Source: Desulfomonilia bacterium
GTDB taxonomy: Bacteria; Desulfobacterota; Desulfomonilia; UBA1062
Direction: 5' to 3'
NCBI GenBank assembly: GCA_036567785.1
Contig: DATCTV010000043.1
Span: 62,001 to 126,000, forward strand
Length of the DNA: 64,000 bases
Position numbers and translations under genes: made by a program
Notes under the pieces: generated by a model
Database searches by the model: none
What the model saw: the letters and a program-made list of their open reading frames with translations, nothing else
Told to the model about the DNA's origin: nothing
Shown: one piece after another, positions 33,981 to 43,165 of the stretch
How positions within the stretch are numbered: position 1 is the stretch's first letter
Layout: every line of letters begins with the position of its first letter

Positions 33981-35654
33981 ATGAAGAAAGATTTTCCCGA
34001 AATTGTTTGCGACGTGCTCGTTATAGGAGGGGGAAGCGCGGGCGCTATGGCAGCCATACGCGCCAAGGAGCTTAATCCGTCTCAGGAGGTGGTCGTATTC
34101 GAGAAGGGTGATATCACCTATTCAGGATGCATTGTGCGCGGTATGGATGCTCTCAATATAGTAGCCGTGCCCGGTATATCGACACCGGATCTGTATGTCG
34201 AATCAAGCCGCATGGCATGCGAAGACATCCTCGACGAACCGCCCAGCTACCTGATGGCAAAGCGGAGCTGGGACATGCTGAAAAAGCTTGAAAACTGGAA
34301 TGTATGCTTCCCTGTTGACGACAAGGGCCAGTACGAGGTTCTTCAGGTACATCCCAAGGGCAGGTTCTGCGTGACCATGAAGGAACCGGAACTCAAGACC
34401 ATCCTGGCAAAACGTCTTACGGATTTGAATGTGCGCGTTCTCAACCGCACCATGGCGCTCGAACTTCTTATGGATGAAGGTCGAGTGAGAGGAGCTGTGG
34501 GAATAAACGTACGCACCGGAGAGATCATTGCATGCGCAGCTAAATCAGTCATCCTCACGGCAGGAGGGACGGCGCGATTCGGCCTTCCGAACAACGGATA
34601 TCTCTACGGCGTCTACGATTATCCCGGCAACACGGGCGACGGATACTGCCTCGCGTACAGGGCCGGTGCAGAACTGAGCGGGTTCGAATACACCCTCATC
34701 TACTATATTGTTAAGGACATAAACGCCCCGCTCCTCTACATTACCCTCACCAGGGGGGCAAAGCTGTTCAATGCATTCGGCTTAGACAAGAGCAGGGAGC
34801 ATCCATCGATAAAATCAATGCTGGTGGACCATTACCGCGAAGGTAGCGGCCCGATGCGCATCGTGATGAACCATCTTCCTGAACAGCGCATTCGTGAAAT
34901 TGAGGAGATACTCTTTACGACCGAGCGGCCTGTGCAGGAGCGCTTCTATGAAGGCCGCGGGGTGAACTTCCGCACCGGCGAGATCGAACTCTGGCCCACG
35001 GAATGCTTCCTGTGCGGCGGCCACGGGCTCACAGGCGTGCGCGTGGATGAAAATGCAGCAAGCACGGTCCCGGGCTTGTTTGCGGCAGGAGACACATCTC
35101 TGGTGGCGCGTGGACACCTCTCCGGGGCCTTTGTATTCGGAGAGATTGCTGCCGAAAATGCAACCACATACGCCGAACGCTCAAGCGGAAAGGCGGATTA
35201 TGACGATGGACAGATAAGAAAGGTGATGAGGGACCGCAACATCAGGCTGGAGCAGAGAGCCAATCCGATACCCGTGGAAGAGTTCGAATACAAGGTTCGC
35301 AGGATAATAAACGACTACATCGTACCTCCGAAAAACGAATACAAGCTCGACCGAGCGATATGGTGGATGGAGCGTTTCAGGCAGGAGCTTGACGAAAAGG
35401 TAAGAGTTGATGACGTTCACGACCTTTTCAAGACTTTTGAAATCGAAAACATCATCCAGTGCGCAGACCTCAGTGCGCGAGCCTCAAAGGCACGCAAGGA
35501 AAGCCGCTGGGGCATGTGGCATTTCAGGACTGATTTTCCGGAAAGAAACGACAGCGAATGGGTGAAGCACATCGTGCTCTCTCAGGGATCTGAGCCTCGC
35601 GACGTCAACATCACATTCAGAGACATCATAAGGCTTCAGGAGGGTTCAAGGTGA
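33981..35654 (+). CDS. FAD-dependent oxidoreductase (fumarate reductase/AprA-like flavoprotein)
   Basis: 557 residues from ATG 33981, which has AAGGAG 6 bases ahead; a longer in-frame start (33936) lacks one. The FAD-binding start is VLVIGGGSAGAMAAIRAKEL and the second FAD contact is TVPGLFAAGDTSLVARGHLS. The layout (capping domain, helical C-terminal domain with many Arg/Glu) resembles the fumarate reductase / adenylylsulfate reductase alpha family. The usual catalytic residues of AprA or FrdA cannot be placed by eye, so the substrate is unknown. It overlaps the next gene by the bases GTGA and probably forms a complex with its product, which brings Fe-S clusters and NAD(P). Confidence 0.8.
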   Translation: MKKDFPEIVCDVLVIGGGSAGAMAAIRAKELNPSQEVVVFEKGDITYSGCIVRGMDALNIVAVPGISTPDLYVESSRMACEDILDEPPSYLMAKRSWDMLKKLENWNVCFPVDDKGQYEVLQVHPKGRFCVTMKEPELKTILAKRLTDLNVRVLNRTMALELLMDEGRVRGAVGINVRTGEIIACAAKSVILTAGGTARFGLPNNGYLYGVYDYPGNTGDGYCLAYRAGAELSGFEYTLIYYIVKDINAPLLYITLTRGAKLFNAFGLDKSREHPSIKSMLVDHYREGSGPMRIVMNHLPEQRIREIEEILFTTERPVQERFYEGRGVNFRTGEIELWPTECFLCGGHGLTGVRVDENAASTVPGLFAAGDTSLVARGHLSGAFVFGEIAAENATTYAERSSGKADYDDGQIRKVMRDRNIRLEQRANPIPVEEFEYKVRRIINDYIVPPKNEYKLDRAIWWMERFRQELDEKVRVDDVHDLFKTFEIENIIQCADLSARASKARKESRWGMWHFRTDFPERNDSEWVKHIVLSQGSEPRDVNITFRDIIRLQEGSR

Positions 35655-37267
35655 GCGGGATCAACCTTTTAACAGCGCTGACAGACAACATAATTGTCGA
35701 AAAGGACAAGTGTGTCGCATGCGGCATATGCGTGGAAAAATGTCCTATGGACAACCTCAGACTCAAGCTCTCGCCGTGCAGGCAGGCATGCCCGCTTGGT
35801 GTCAACTCTCAGGGATACGTCAACCTTGTTGCAAGGGGTGAAGAAGAAAAGGCGATGAATCTCATTCGTGAAAAGCTTCCTTTTCCCGGGATCATGGGAC
35901 GCGTCTGCTCGCAGCCATGCGAAAAGAACTGCCATCATGCCTCTCTCGGCAGCAGCAGTATCGCAATACGCGCACTCAAACGATACCTTGCGGACCGTTT
36001 CACCGAAGAAGGCGAAACGGCGCTGCCGGAAATGGCGTCAGCCTCAGGAAAGACTGTGGCGATAATCGGAGCCGGGCCTGCCGGGCTTATGGCCGCTTAC
36101 GATCTGGCAATGCGAGGACACAAGGTAAGTGTATTCGATTCGGAATCCCGCCCCGGCGGCATGCTGCGCTGGGCAATACCCGAATTCAGACTTCCCGCAC
36201 ACGTTCTCGATAGCGAAATCGCTCTCCTTGAACGCATGGGAATTACCTTCATTTGCGGTACGGTAATCAACTCGGATCGAATTGAATCACTCAGAGAAGA
36301 ATTCGGTGCCGTAATTATTGCCACAGGTTCGTCAGGTCACCGGAAACTTGGTATAGAGGGAGAAAACCTGTCAGGTGTATACCATGCCGTTGTCTTCCTT
36401 AAAGCCATACGCTCAGGAAATCCACCGGCCGTCGGAATGCGTACTGTCGTCATCGGCGGAGGAAACGCGGCTGTGGATGCCGCACAGTCCGCACTCAGAC
36501 TCGGAGCGGCATCAGTGATAATGGTCTGCCTCGAATCGGAACAGGAGATGCCAGCATTCCTCTGGGCACTCGAAGGGGCCCGGAATGAAGGCGTGGCTGT
36601 GATGAATTCACTCGGCCCTTTAAGGTTCCTCTCTGAAAACGGCAGATTAAAAGGCGTGGAGTTCGTCAAATGCGTGAGCGTATTCGATAAATCAGGGAAC
36701 TTCAGCCCTTCATTCGATGCATGCCAAATGGAAACATTGGACGCAGATACAGTCATCATTGCAGCAGGCCAGTCGCCCGTAACAAAGCCTTTTGAAGGGC
36801 TCGGCATTATAAAAAACGGCAGGATAGAGTATGATGAAAAAACTCTCGAAACACTTGAAGAAGGTTTGTTCTGCGCCGGAGATGCGGCCAGCGGCCCTAC
36901 ATCCGTCGTCGATGCCATGGCATCAGGTCGCGTTGCCGCCGAATCGGTTCACCGATATCTCATGGGTGAACACATGCTCTACGGGCGCAGCTACAGGGGA
37001 CCGGTCGTAACTGAATTCGAGATCAAAACAGGCAGCGACATCAGAAGTGAAAGGATTTCCGTTCCGGTACGAAAGTATACGGGAAAAGACGATTTCGCAG
37101 AGATCGAGACCTGCCTCGATGAAAAATCCGCCAGAAAAGAGGCCGGACGCTGCTTTTCCTGCGGTCAGGCTTTCGGGGAATATCGCACATGCTGGTTCTG
37201 CCTGCCCTGCGAGATTGAGTGTCCGCACAAGGCGCTCAGGGTGGAGATCCCTTATCTGTTGAGGTGA
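35651..37267 (+). CDS. Fe-S and NAD(P)-dependent oxidoreductase, GltD-like with added clusters
   Basis: 538 residues, GTG start overlapping the flavoprotein stop. An N-terminal ferredoxin-type motif (CVACGICVEKCPMD) leads into the GltD-type Fe-S domain (CRQACPLGVNSQGYVNL, CSQPCEKNCHH), an FAD loop (VAIIGAGPAGLMAAYDLA), an NAD(P) loop (TVVIGGGNAAVDAAQSALRL) and the closing FAD motif (GLFCAGDAASGPTSVVDAMA). The C-terminus adds another cysteine set (CFSCGQA, CWFCLPCEIECPHKALR). This is the small subunit of glutamate synthase turned into an electron hub between NAD(P)H, Fe-S clusters and, very likely, the flavoprotein before it. The direction of electron flow is unknown. Confidence 0.85.
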   Translation: MSGINLLTALTDNIIVEKDKCVACGICVEKCPMDNLRLKLSPCRQACPLGVNSQGYVNLVARGEEEKAMNLIREKLPFPGIMGRVCSQPCEKNCHHASLGSSSIAIRALKRYLADRFTEEGETALPEMASASGKTVAIIGAGPAGLMAAYDLAMRGHKVSVFDSESRPGGMLRWAIPEFRLPAHVLDSEIALLERMGITFICGTVINSDRIESLREEFGAVIIATGSSGHRKLGIEGENLSGVYHAVVFLKAIRSGNPPAVGMRTVVIGGGNAAVDAAQSALRLGAASVIMVCLESEQEMPAFLWALEGARNEGVAVMNSLGPLRFLSENGRLKGVEFVKCVSVFDKSGNFSPSFDACQMETLDADTVIIAAGQSPVTKPFEGLGIIKNGRIEYDEKTLETLEEGLFCAGDAASGPTSVVDAMASGRVAAESVHRYLMGEHMLYGRSYRGPVVTEFEIKTGSDIRSERISVPVRKYTGKDDFAEIETCLDEKSARKEAGRCFSCGQAFGEYRTCWFCLPCEIECPHKALRVEIPYLLR

Positions 37268-37318
37268 AGGCAGGTTCAGGCCTGCCCGGATATTATAAAG
37301 AACCGACGGAGGTGACGT

Positions 37319-38557
37319 ATGGAGCTTTATTCTTTCGAGAAGTCCTACCAAATGTTCGAGGAAGCGAAAAAAATCATACCTAATGGAATCTACGGACCCA
37401 GAAATCCGTATTTCCTGACGTTTGGCTCCTACCCGTGCTTTTTCAGCAGAGGCAGGGGCTCTCATGTCTGGGATGTGGACGGAAACGAATACATCGACTA
37501 CATGTGCTCATTCGGCACGAACCTTTTAGGCATGTGCAACCCGGAAGTGAACGAAGCAGCGATGGACCAGATGAAACGCGGCGACTCCTTCACTCTGCCT
37601 ACTGACAGGTGGAACGAGCTTGCTGAACTTCTCGTCAGACAAATCAGGGGCATGGACTGGGCCGCCTTCGGCAAGAACGGTTCCGACGTCACTACATATG
37701 CGGTCACCATCGCGCGCCAGCATACTGGCAGGAAGAAGATAATCGCCATTGACGGCGCATATAACGGGGCTCATTTCTGGTGTTCGCACAGCACGAACGG
37801 CGTACCTGAAGAATACAGGGCACATGTGCTATCATTCAGATATAACGACCTTGACGGGTTCAAGAGGCTTGCAGATGAATACAAGGGAGATGTTGCGGGA
37901 GTCATTCTCACACCCCATCACCATCCCGCAATGGAAGACCAGGTACTGCCAGCACCGGGTTTCTACAGCAGCCTGACAGAGTTATGCAGAAATGAGGGCA
38001 TAATAGTCATAATGGATGACATACGCTGCGGATTCCGCATCCACGCAAACGGCTCGCACTGCCACTACGGATTGGACGCCGACATCATCTGCTTTGGCAA
38101 GGCCATGGCCAATGGTTATCCCATCTCGGCCATCACCGGAAAAGAGGCGGTCAAGTTCGCCGCCGAGTCCACCAATTTCACGGGCACTCACTTCTTCTCG
38201 GCAGTGCCGATGGCGGCATCCATCGCGACGATAAGAATCATCAACCGCGAAGGAGTAATCGAAAAGCTCTACGAAACCGGCGTCAGGCTGAGAGAAGGAA
38301 TGCTCGCCCAGGCGAATGCGGCTGGCATCAATGTGCATTACACAGGACACCCCGTGATGCCTTTCATGAGATTCGACAACGATGCCGACTATTCTCTCAA
38401 CCGGCTTTTCTGCGGCGAGGCCGCCAAACGCGGCGTATTCCTGCATCCGCACCACAATTGGTTCGTATGCAGGGAGCACACGAAGGATGATATCGACAGG
38501 ACTATCGATGTCGCAGGCGAATGTTTCAGGATAGTATCCGAACATATGAACAAGTAA
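37319..38557 (+). CDS. Class III aminotransferase, glutamate-1-semialdehyde aminomutase-like
   Basis: 412 residues, PLP-dependent. Hallmarks: IPNGIYGPRNPYFLTFGSYP and VWDVDGNEYIDYMCSFGTNL at the start, IIAIDGAYNGAHFWC, ILTPHHHPAMEDQVL, the Asp holding the pyridine nitrogen in VIMDDIRCGFRIH and the PLP Lys in IICFGKAMANGYPISAI. GSAM-like class III enzymes used in catabolism (for example D-phenylglycine aminotransferase) give 2-oxo acids; classic omega-transaminases give aldehydes. Either product would feed the following TPP enzyme and aldehyde dehydrogenase. GGAGG lies 6 bases ahead of the ATG. Heme synthesis is unlikely as its role given the context. Confidence 0.88.
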   Translation: MELYSFEKSYQMFEEAKKIIPNGIYGPRNPYFLTFGSYPCFFSRGRGSHVWDVDGNEYIDYMCSFGTNLLGMCNPEVNEAAMDQMKRGDSFTLPTDRWNELAELLVRQIRGMDWAAFGKNGSDVTTYAVTIARQHTGRKKIIAIDGAYNGAHFWCSHSTNGVPEEYRAHVLSFRYNDLDGFKRLADEYKGDVAGVILTPHHHPAMEDQVLPAPGFYSSLTELCRNEGIIVIMDDIRCGFRIHANGSHCHYGLDADIICFGKAMANGYPISAITGKEAVKFAAESTNFTGTHFFSAVPMAASIATIRIINREGVIEKLYETGVRLREGMLAQANAAGINVHYTGHPVMPFMRFDNDADYSLNRLFCGEAAKRGVFLHPHHNWFVCREHTKDDIDRTIDVAGECFRIVSEHMNK

Positions 38558-38602
38558 ACGGCATCATTGATTGATGACCGCTGTTTTTTCAGGAGGGGAA
38601 TT

Positions 38603-40297
38603 ATGTTGCAGTCCATTGGAAATGCGGCCGTTCAAACACTTATAGAATGCGGGGTTGAATATGTGTTCGGCATCCCGGGCGGCGGTGCACTCTTTCTTTA
38701 TGACGGGCTCTACGAGCACCAGGGCAGGATAAAGAGCATTACAGTCCGCCATGAAGGTGCAGCTTCATGCATGGCCGACATGTATGGCAGGATGACCGGA
38801 AAACCCGCGGCCGTTATCGCCCAGGGGGCATGGGCAGTCTCCAACGCCGCCTTCGGCATTCTCGAAGCCTATCTGACCGGTTCACCCATGATAATCATCA
38901 CCGACACCAGCGACTACGGCGGACTGACACAATTCGGGCCCTGGCAGAACGGCACCGGCGAATACGGGTCTTTCAACCTGCCTAATATGATGCGCTCCAT
39001 GACCAAGTACACGACTTTTGCAAACAGCCCGGACGAACTGCTGCACGGCATCCGCCTGGCTGTCAAGCATGCCATGACAGGCCGCCCCGGTCCCGCATGC
39101 GTCTGCGCCAGGATGAATGTCTTCGCGCAGCAGTTCGATACGGATAAGGCGAATCCCCCGCTTTATCCAGCAGCAGGCCACTTGAATATCATGAAACCAT
39201 GCATCGATGATGAAACCGCAGGTCGTATCGCAGACATGCTGATAAACGCCTCGGCCCCTGTAATCATAGCGGGATCAGGCATCCACCATTCGAAGGCCCA
39301 CGAAGAACTGCGGATACTTGCAGAGCTTACCGGCATTCCTGTAGCAACGAGTTATATGGGAAAGAGTGCCATTGCCGAAACTCACGCCCTGGCTCTTGGT
39401 ACGATGGGCGGCACCGGACAGAAGATAGCGAACGAGAAAATCATTGGAGCAGATATTATTTTCGCAATAGGCACCGGCCTCTCCCCGGAAAACACCATGA
39501 TGCTCTCCCCTTTTTTCATAAATCCGGCAAAACAAAAGATCATCCAGATGGATATCGAGCCTCTCAATGCAGGCTGGACTTACCCGGTCGAAATCAGCGC
39601 CATAACGGACGCCAAGGCAGGCCTCAACAAGATCATCACGGCTTTGAAGAGAAGAAACTTCGGAAAAGACACCTCAGCCTTCATTGATGCGATGAAAAAG
39701 AGAAAATCCGAAACAGGGTTCTTCACCTGCCCCGAGTTCATATCGGACGAGTCCCCGATAGCCCCCGAACGCATCGTGCACGAAGTGAACAAGGTGCTCG
39801 ACGGCGACGCAGTTCTTTGCCTCGATGCAGGGAACAACCGCCAGTGGACGGCGCGCCATTTCATGTCAAAAGGTGCAGGCCAGGTGTTCGCGCCGGGCGG
39901 AGCAGGAGGAGTCGGATGGGGCCTTCCGGCTGCCCTGGCAGCACAGCTCGTGAGAAAGGATGCAAAAATCGTCTGCATATGCGGCGACGGCGGGATGATG
40001 ATGATGCTTCACTGCCTTGAAACTGCCAGACAATATGAGCTGCCTGTCAATTATGTGGTTCTCAACAATGCGGCATTCGGCAACATACTCGACTTCCAGG
40101 CACCTGACAGGCGCTATTGCACACAATACCCGGCGCCTGATATAGAAGCATATGCGCGCTCCGCCGGATGCGATGCTTTCAAGATCACAAATCCCGGTGA
40201 CCTGGCAGATGCACTTAAAACGGCCACCGAAAGCAATAAACCATCGGTGGTAGAAGTCATCACAAAGATCGACTCGCATTTCAAGCTTATGATGTAA
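38603..40297 (+). CDS. Thiamine-diphosphate-dependent enzyme, acetolactate synthase/2-oxo-acid decarboxylase-like
   Basis: 564 residues from ATG 38603, which has AGGAGGGG ahead; the longer frame start at 38567 has none. Domain order is that of ThDP enzymes: N-terminal Pyr domain with the activating Glu in TVRHEGAASCMADMYGR, a middle domain (APVIIAGSGIHHSKAHEELR) and a C-terminal PP domain with the Mg-ThDP motif GDGGMMMMLHCLE ending in NN (VVLNNAAFG). Close relatives include acetolactate synthase, benzoylformate decarboxylase and glyoxylate carboligase. Between an aminotransferase and an aldehyde dehydrogenase, a 2-oxo-acid decarboxylase is the best guess. Valine synthesis is unlikely as no small subunit follows. 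Confidence 0.87.
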   Translation: MLQSIGNAAVQTLIECGVEYVFGIPGGGALFLYDGLYEHQGRIKSITVRHEGAASCMADMYGRMTGKPAAVIAQGAWAVSNAAFGILEAYLTGSPMIIITDTSDYGGLTQFGPWQNGTGEYGSFNLPNMMRSMTKYTTFANSPDELLHGIRLAVKHAMTGRPGPACVCARMNVFAQQFDTDKANPPLYPAAGHLNIMKPCIDDETAGRIADMLINASAPVIIAGSGIHHSKAHEELRILAELTGIPVATSYMGKSAIAETHALALGTMGGTGQKIANEKIIGADIIFAIGTGLSPENTMMLSPFFINPAKQKIIQMDIEPLNAGWTYPVEISAITDAKAGLNKIITALKRRNFGKDTSAFIDAMKKRKSETGFFTCPEFISDESPIAPERIVHEVNKVLDGDAVLCLDAGNNRQWTARHFMSKGAGQVFAPGGAGGVGWGLPAALAAQLVRKDAKIVCICGDGGMMMMLHCLETARQYELPVNYVVLNNAAFGNILDFQAPDRRYCTQYPAPDIEAYARSAGCDAFKITNPGDLADALKTATESNKPSVVEVITKIDSHFKLMM

Positions 40298-40314
40298 AGA
40301 AGGAGCTATAGGTC

Positions 40315-41742
40315 ATGGAACATTACCAGGTTTATTTGAACGGAACATGGGTGGACAGTCCCAAAAGAATCTCTGTTATGAACCCAGCGACCGGCGAGGC
40401 ATTCGCCGATATAGCAACTGTTGACCGAAACCAGGTCCGCAAAGCATTGGGAGACGCCGAAGAAGCCTTTCCGGCATGGTCAGGGCTGCCTGCAATAAAA
40501 CGGGGTGATTACCTGCTGGCCATAGCCGGGGAATTAACCTCAAGGACAGAGAAGATCGCAAGGGCGATCACCATGGAAAACGGCAAGCCCCTTACCCAGA
40601 GCAAAGCCGAGGTCGCCATGACCATAGACCATTTCCGCTGGTTCGCTGAAGAGGGCCGCCGTGCCTACGGCCGATGGGTCCCGAACCAGACCGACAGCAA
40701 GCGCCACATAATTATGAAAAACCCTGTCGGAGTCGTGGGTGCAATCGCACCATGGAATTTCCCGCTCATGCTGGCGGCCAGAAAAGTAGGGCCTGCCCTG
40801 GCAGCAGGCTGTCCTGTGATACTGAAGCCGTCCAGCCTTACCCCCGTTTCGGCTGTTGAACTTACCAGATGCGTAGAAATGGCTGGCCTCCCGAAAGGGG
40901 CCTTCCAACTTGTGGTGGGCAACTCTTCCGAAATAGCCTCCGAGATGCTTGATAATCCCATCTGCCGCAAAGTGAGCTTCACAGGCTCGAGCGCAGTTGG
41001 CAAGCTCCTGATAGCAGGTGCAGCGAAAACGTGCACCAGCCTTTCCCTCGAACTGGGGGGAAATGCCCCTTTGATTATCTTCGCCGATGCCGATTTCGAC
41101 AAAGCTGTCGAAGGCGCCATGACCGTCAAGTTCAGGAACACGGGCCAGTCGTGCGTTGCGGCAAACCGGATATATGTGGAGCGTTCAGTTTACAGCAGGT
41201 TCGTCGAAGCATTCGTAAAAAAAGTTAAGGTGATGAAGATAGGAAACGGCCTCGAGCCGGGCATTGACATAGGCCCCATCATAAACGAAGAAGGGCTTCA
41301 GACCGCACTCGAATTCATCGACGATGCTTTATCGAAAGGGGCGCGCCTCGTATGTGGAGGAAAGCGCTTGAATGTATCGGGATCTTTCCTTGAACCGGCA
41401 GTTCTGACTGATGTTCCTGATACTGCACTATGTATGAATGAAGAGATATTTGCGCCGGTGGCCGTCTTCGTCCCTTTTGATACCGAAGAAGAGGTCCTCG
41501 CAAAGGCCAACTCTACCGAGTACGGGCTTGCCGCATATGTATACACAAGCAATTTGAATCGCGGCTTGATGATGTCCGAGAGACTGCAGGCAGGCAGCAT
41601 TGGTCTCAATGATGCTGTACCGGCTACCAGTAACTGCCCGTTCGGCGGGTTCAAGCAGAGCGGATGGGGACGCGAACTTGGAATAGAGGGCCTGGACGCC
41701 TATCTGGAAACAAAGCATATATCCATCGGGGGATTCTGTTGA
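40315..41742 (+). CDS. NAD(P)-dependent aldehyde dehydrogenase (GabD-like)
   Basis: 475 residues, oxidises an aldehyde to the acid. Cofactor and active-site motifs are VVGAIAPWNFPLMLAARKVG, LKPSSLTP, VSFTGSSAVGKLL, the general-base Glu in SLELGGNAPLIIF, the nucleophilic Cys in RNTGQSCVAANRI and EEIFAPVAVFVPF. Overall it resembles succinate-semialdehyde dehydrogenases most, including ENGKPLTQSKAEV. GAAGGAG lies 9 bases ahead of the ATG, 17 bases after the ThDP gene. It is the last step of the inferred deamination-decarboxylation-oxidation route. Confidence 0.92.
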   Translation: MEHYQVYLNGTWVDSPKRISVMNPATGEAFADIATVDRNQVRKALGDAEEAFPAWSGLPAIKRGDYLLAIAGELTSRTEKIARAITMENGKPLTQSKAEVAMTIDHFRWFAEEGRRAYGRWVPNQTDSKRHIIMKNPVGVVGAIAPWNFPLMLAARKVGPALAAGCPVILKPSSLTPVSAVELTRCVEMAGLPKGAFQLVVGNSSEIASEMLDNPICRKVSFTGSSAVGKLLIAGAAKTCTSLSLELGGNAPLIIFADADFDKAVEGAMTVKFRNTGQSCVAANRIYVERSVYSRFVEAFVKKVKVMKIGNGLEPGIDIGPIINEEGLQTALEFIDDALSKGARLVCGGKRLNVSGSFLEPAVLTDVPDTALCMNEEIFAPVAVFVPFDTEEEVLAKANSTEYGLAAYVYTSNLNRGLMMSERLQAGSIGLNDAVPATSNCPFGGFKQSGWGRELGIEGLDAYLETKHISIGGFC

Positions 41743-41755
41743 GGGCCTGAATAAA

Positions 41756-41789
41756 AAGAGCGGCTTCGGTAAGTACCGAAACCGTTCTT
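41756..41789. terminator. Terminator hairpin between aldehyde dehydrogenase and MFS genes
   Basis: AAGAGCGG-C-TTCGG pairs with CCGAA-A-CCG-TTCTT (41756-41789), a long stem with one mismatch. It lies between two convergent genes and can serve both. Confidence 0.8.
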
Positions 41790-41804
41790 ACTACTATTTC
41801 TCTA

Positions 41805-43067
41805 TCAGGCTGAGGGCTCAATCAAAGCCTTTTCATCAGCATCTTCCTCAAGCTTGAATCCCTTTGTTTCCGGCAGCAGGAATATCACTATTATTGTAGA
41901 AACTATAGGACCCAGAGCCATCAGCGAGGCTGCATTTCCTGTACCGCCGATTTGAACTGCAAGATATCCGACCAAGCCCGGCGCTACAACCTGGGCAAGC
42001 CTCCCGAATATGTTATTACCCCAGGCCGAGGCATTGGCCCTTATTCTGGTCGGGAAAAGTTCGTTCGTAAATGATGCGCACAGCACCGTGAATACCCCTA
42101 TAAAGAATGTCCCGAAAACAAGGGATGCGAATATCAGATAGTACTGTGACATCTGGAATGTGCATACGGTCCCGAGGGTGCCGCAGATGAAAAATATTAT
42201 CGCGGTTGGTTTTCTTCCTATTGAATCCATAAGCTTGCCGGCCAGGATGTAACCTGCGAATCCGACCAGATATGCAACCGATGTGGTCAGGGATATCATG
42301 CCGGGTGTCCACTGGTGGGTATTGACTACATGGTATGAGAAGAAATTCATCGCCGTCGTATAGCAAAGGTAGGAGAAGAACCATAGCAGAGAAACTGATA
42401 TCATGAACTTGCGGTATTCCGGTTTGAACACTTCGAAAAATTCCGCCTTGTTTTTCTTAGTATCGGCCGCTTTCTGGAAGCTCTGCGTTTCGGTGAAGTT
42501 CTTTTTAAGAAGCAGTATGATCAATAATGGAAGGCCTCCCAATACGAAAAGTCCCCGCCATCCAAAAGACGATTTCATCATCAAACCAAGCAGGGCTGAA
42601 GGGAAGATCGCCCCAATACCGGCAACAAACTGGAACAATGCAAGACCGCGGCCCCTTGTCTCTGCAGGAAATTCTTCCGCAACAACGATGAAACCTGTCG
42701 CCCATTCGGTGACAAGAAACACCCTTGCAAAGAACTGGCAGACGACAAAAAAGTATATATTCGGAGAGAATGCCGTAGCTATGCTCATAATGGCATACAG
42801 ACAAACCGCCCATATGAAGACGGGCCTTCTCCCTATTTTGTCTCCCATCCTTACGAAGAAAAAAGCCGCCAGGGTTCCGATGGCCACGAGGGTAAGAACA
42901 AGACCGGTCGCCTCGACCCCGATATTCATGTCCTTTGCAATATACGGCAGGGTCATGTTTATAACCATCCAGTCAAAACCTTCAAAGAACGAACCGCACA
43001 TCAGAACAGGCATTATCTTTTTCTGCCTGTCCGTAAGCCTGAATTTAACATTTGCTTCAGATGCCAT
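41805..43067 (-). CDS. Major facilitator transporter, organic-acid/sugar-acid type
   Basis: 420 residues with 12 predicted membrane helices. The MFS loop between helices 2 and 3 is clear (RMGDKIGRRPVFIWAV), helix 1 has the SFFEGFDWMVINMTLPYIA pattern of the aromatic-acid/sialate symporters, and the repeat signature GKLMDSIGRKPTAIIF starts the second half. It probably imports a small carboxylate by H+ symport. It points toward the catabolic operon across a shared terminator and is the only transporter in the region, so uptake of the cluster's substrate is a fair inference. GGAGG lies 8 bases ahead of the ATG. Confidence 0.88.
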   Translation of the reverse strand: MASEANVKFRLTDRQKKIMPVLMCGSFFEGFDWMVINMTLPYIAKDMNIGVEATGLVLTLVAIGTLAAFFFVRMGDKIGRRPVFIWAVCLYAIMSIATAFSPNIYFFVVCQFFARVFLVTEWATGFIVVAEEFPAETRGRGLALFQFVAGIGAIFPSALLGLMMKSSFGWRGLFVLGGLPLLIILLLKKNFTETQSFQKAADTKKNKAEFFEVFKPEYRKFMISVSLLWFFSYLCYTTAMNFFSYHVVNTHQWTPGMISLTTSVAYLVGFAGYILAGKLMDSIGRKPTAIIFFICGTLGTVCTFQMSQYYLIFASLVFGTFFIGVFTVLCASFTNELFPTRIRANASAWGNNIFGRLAQVVAPGLVGYLAVQIGGTGNAASLMALGPIVSTIIVIFLLPETKGFKLEEDADEKALIEPSA

Positions 43068-43165
43068 CTGTATCCTCCATTATTGCATTATTGTGAACTG
43101 CCGCCGGTGAAAATAAATTTAATTTAGAATAGTCTTTTTTAATTCATTGCTCAATAATAAAACAG

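Noticed and set aside
37319-38557. Reading the class III aminotransferase as hemL of heme synthesis
   Set aside because: The sequence resembles GSAM only at family level and it sits inside a catabolic operon, far from hemB.
38603-40297. Reading the ThDP enzyme as sulfoacetaldehyde acetyltransferase (taurine pathway)
   Set aside because: The characteristic Xsc N-terminus is absent and no phosphotransacetylase or sulfite gene is nearby.
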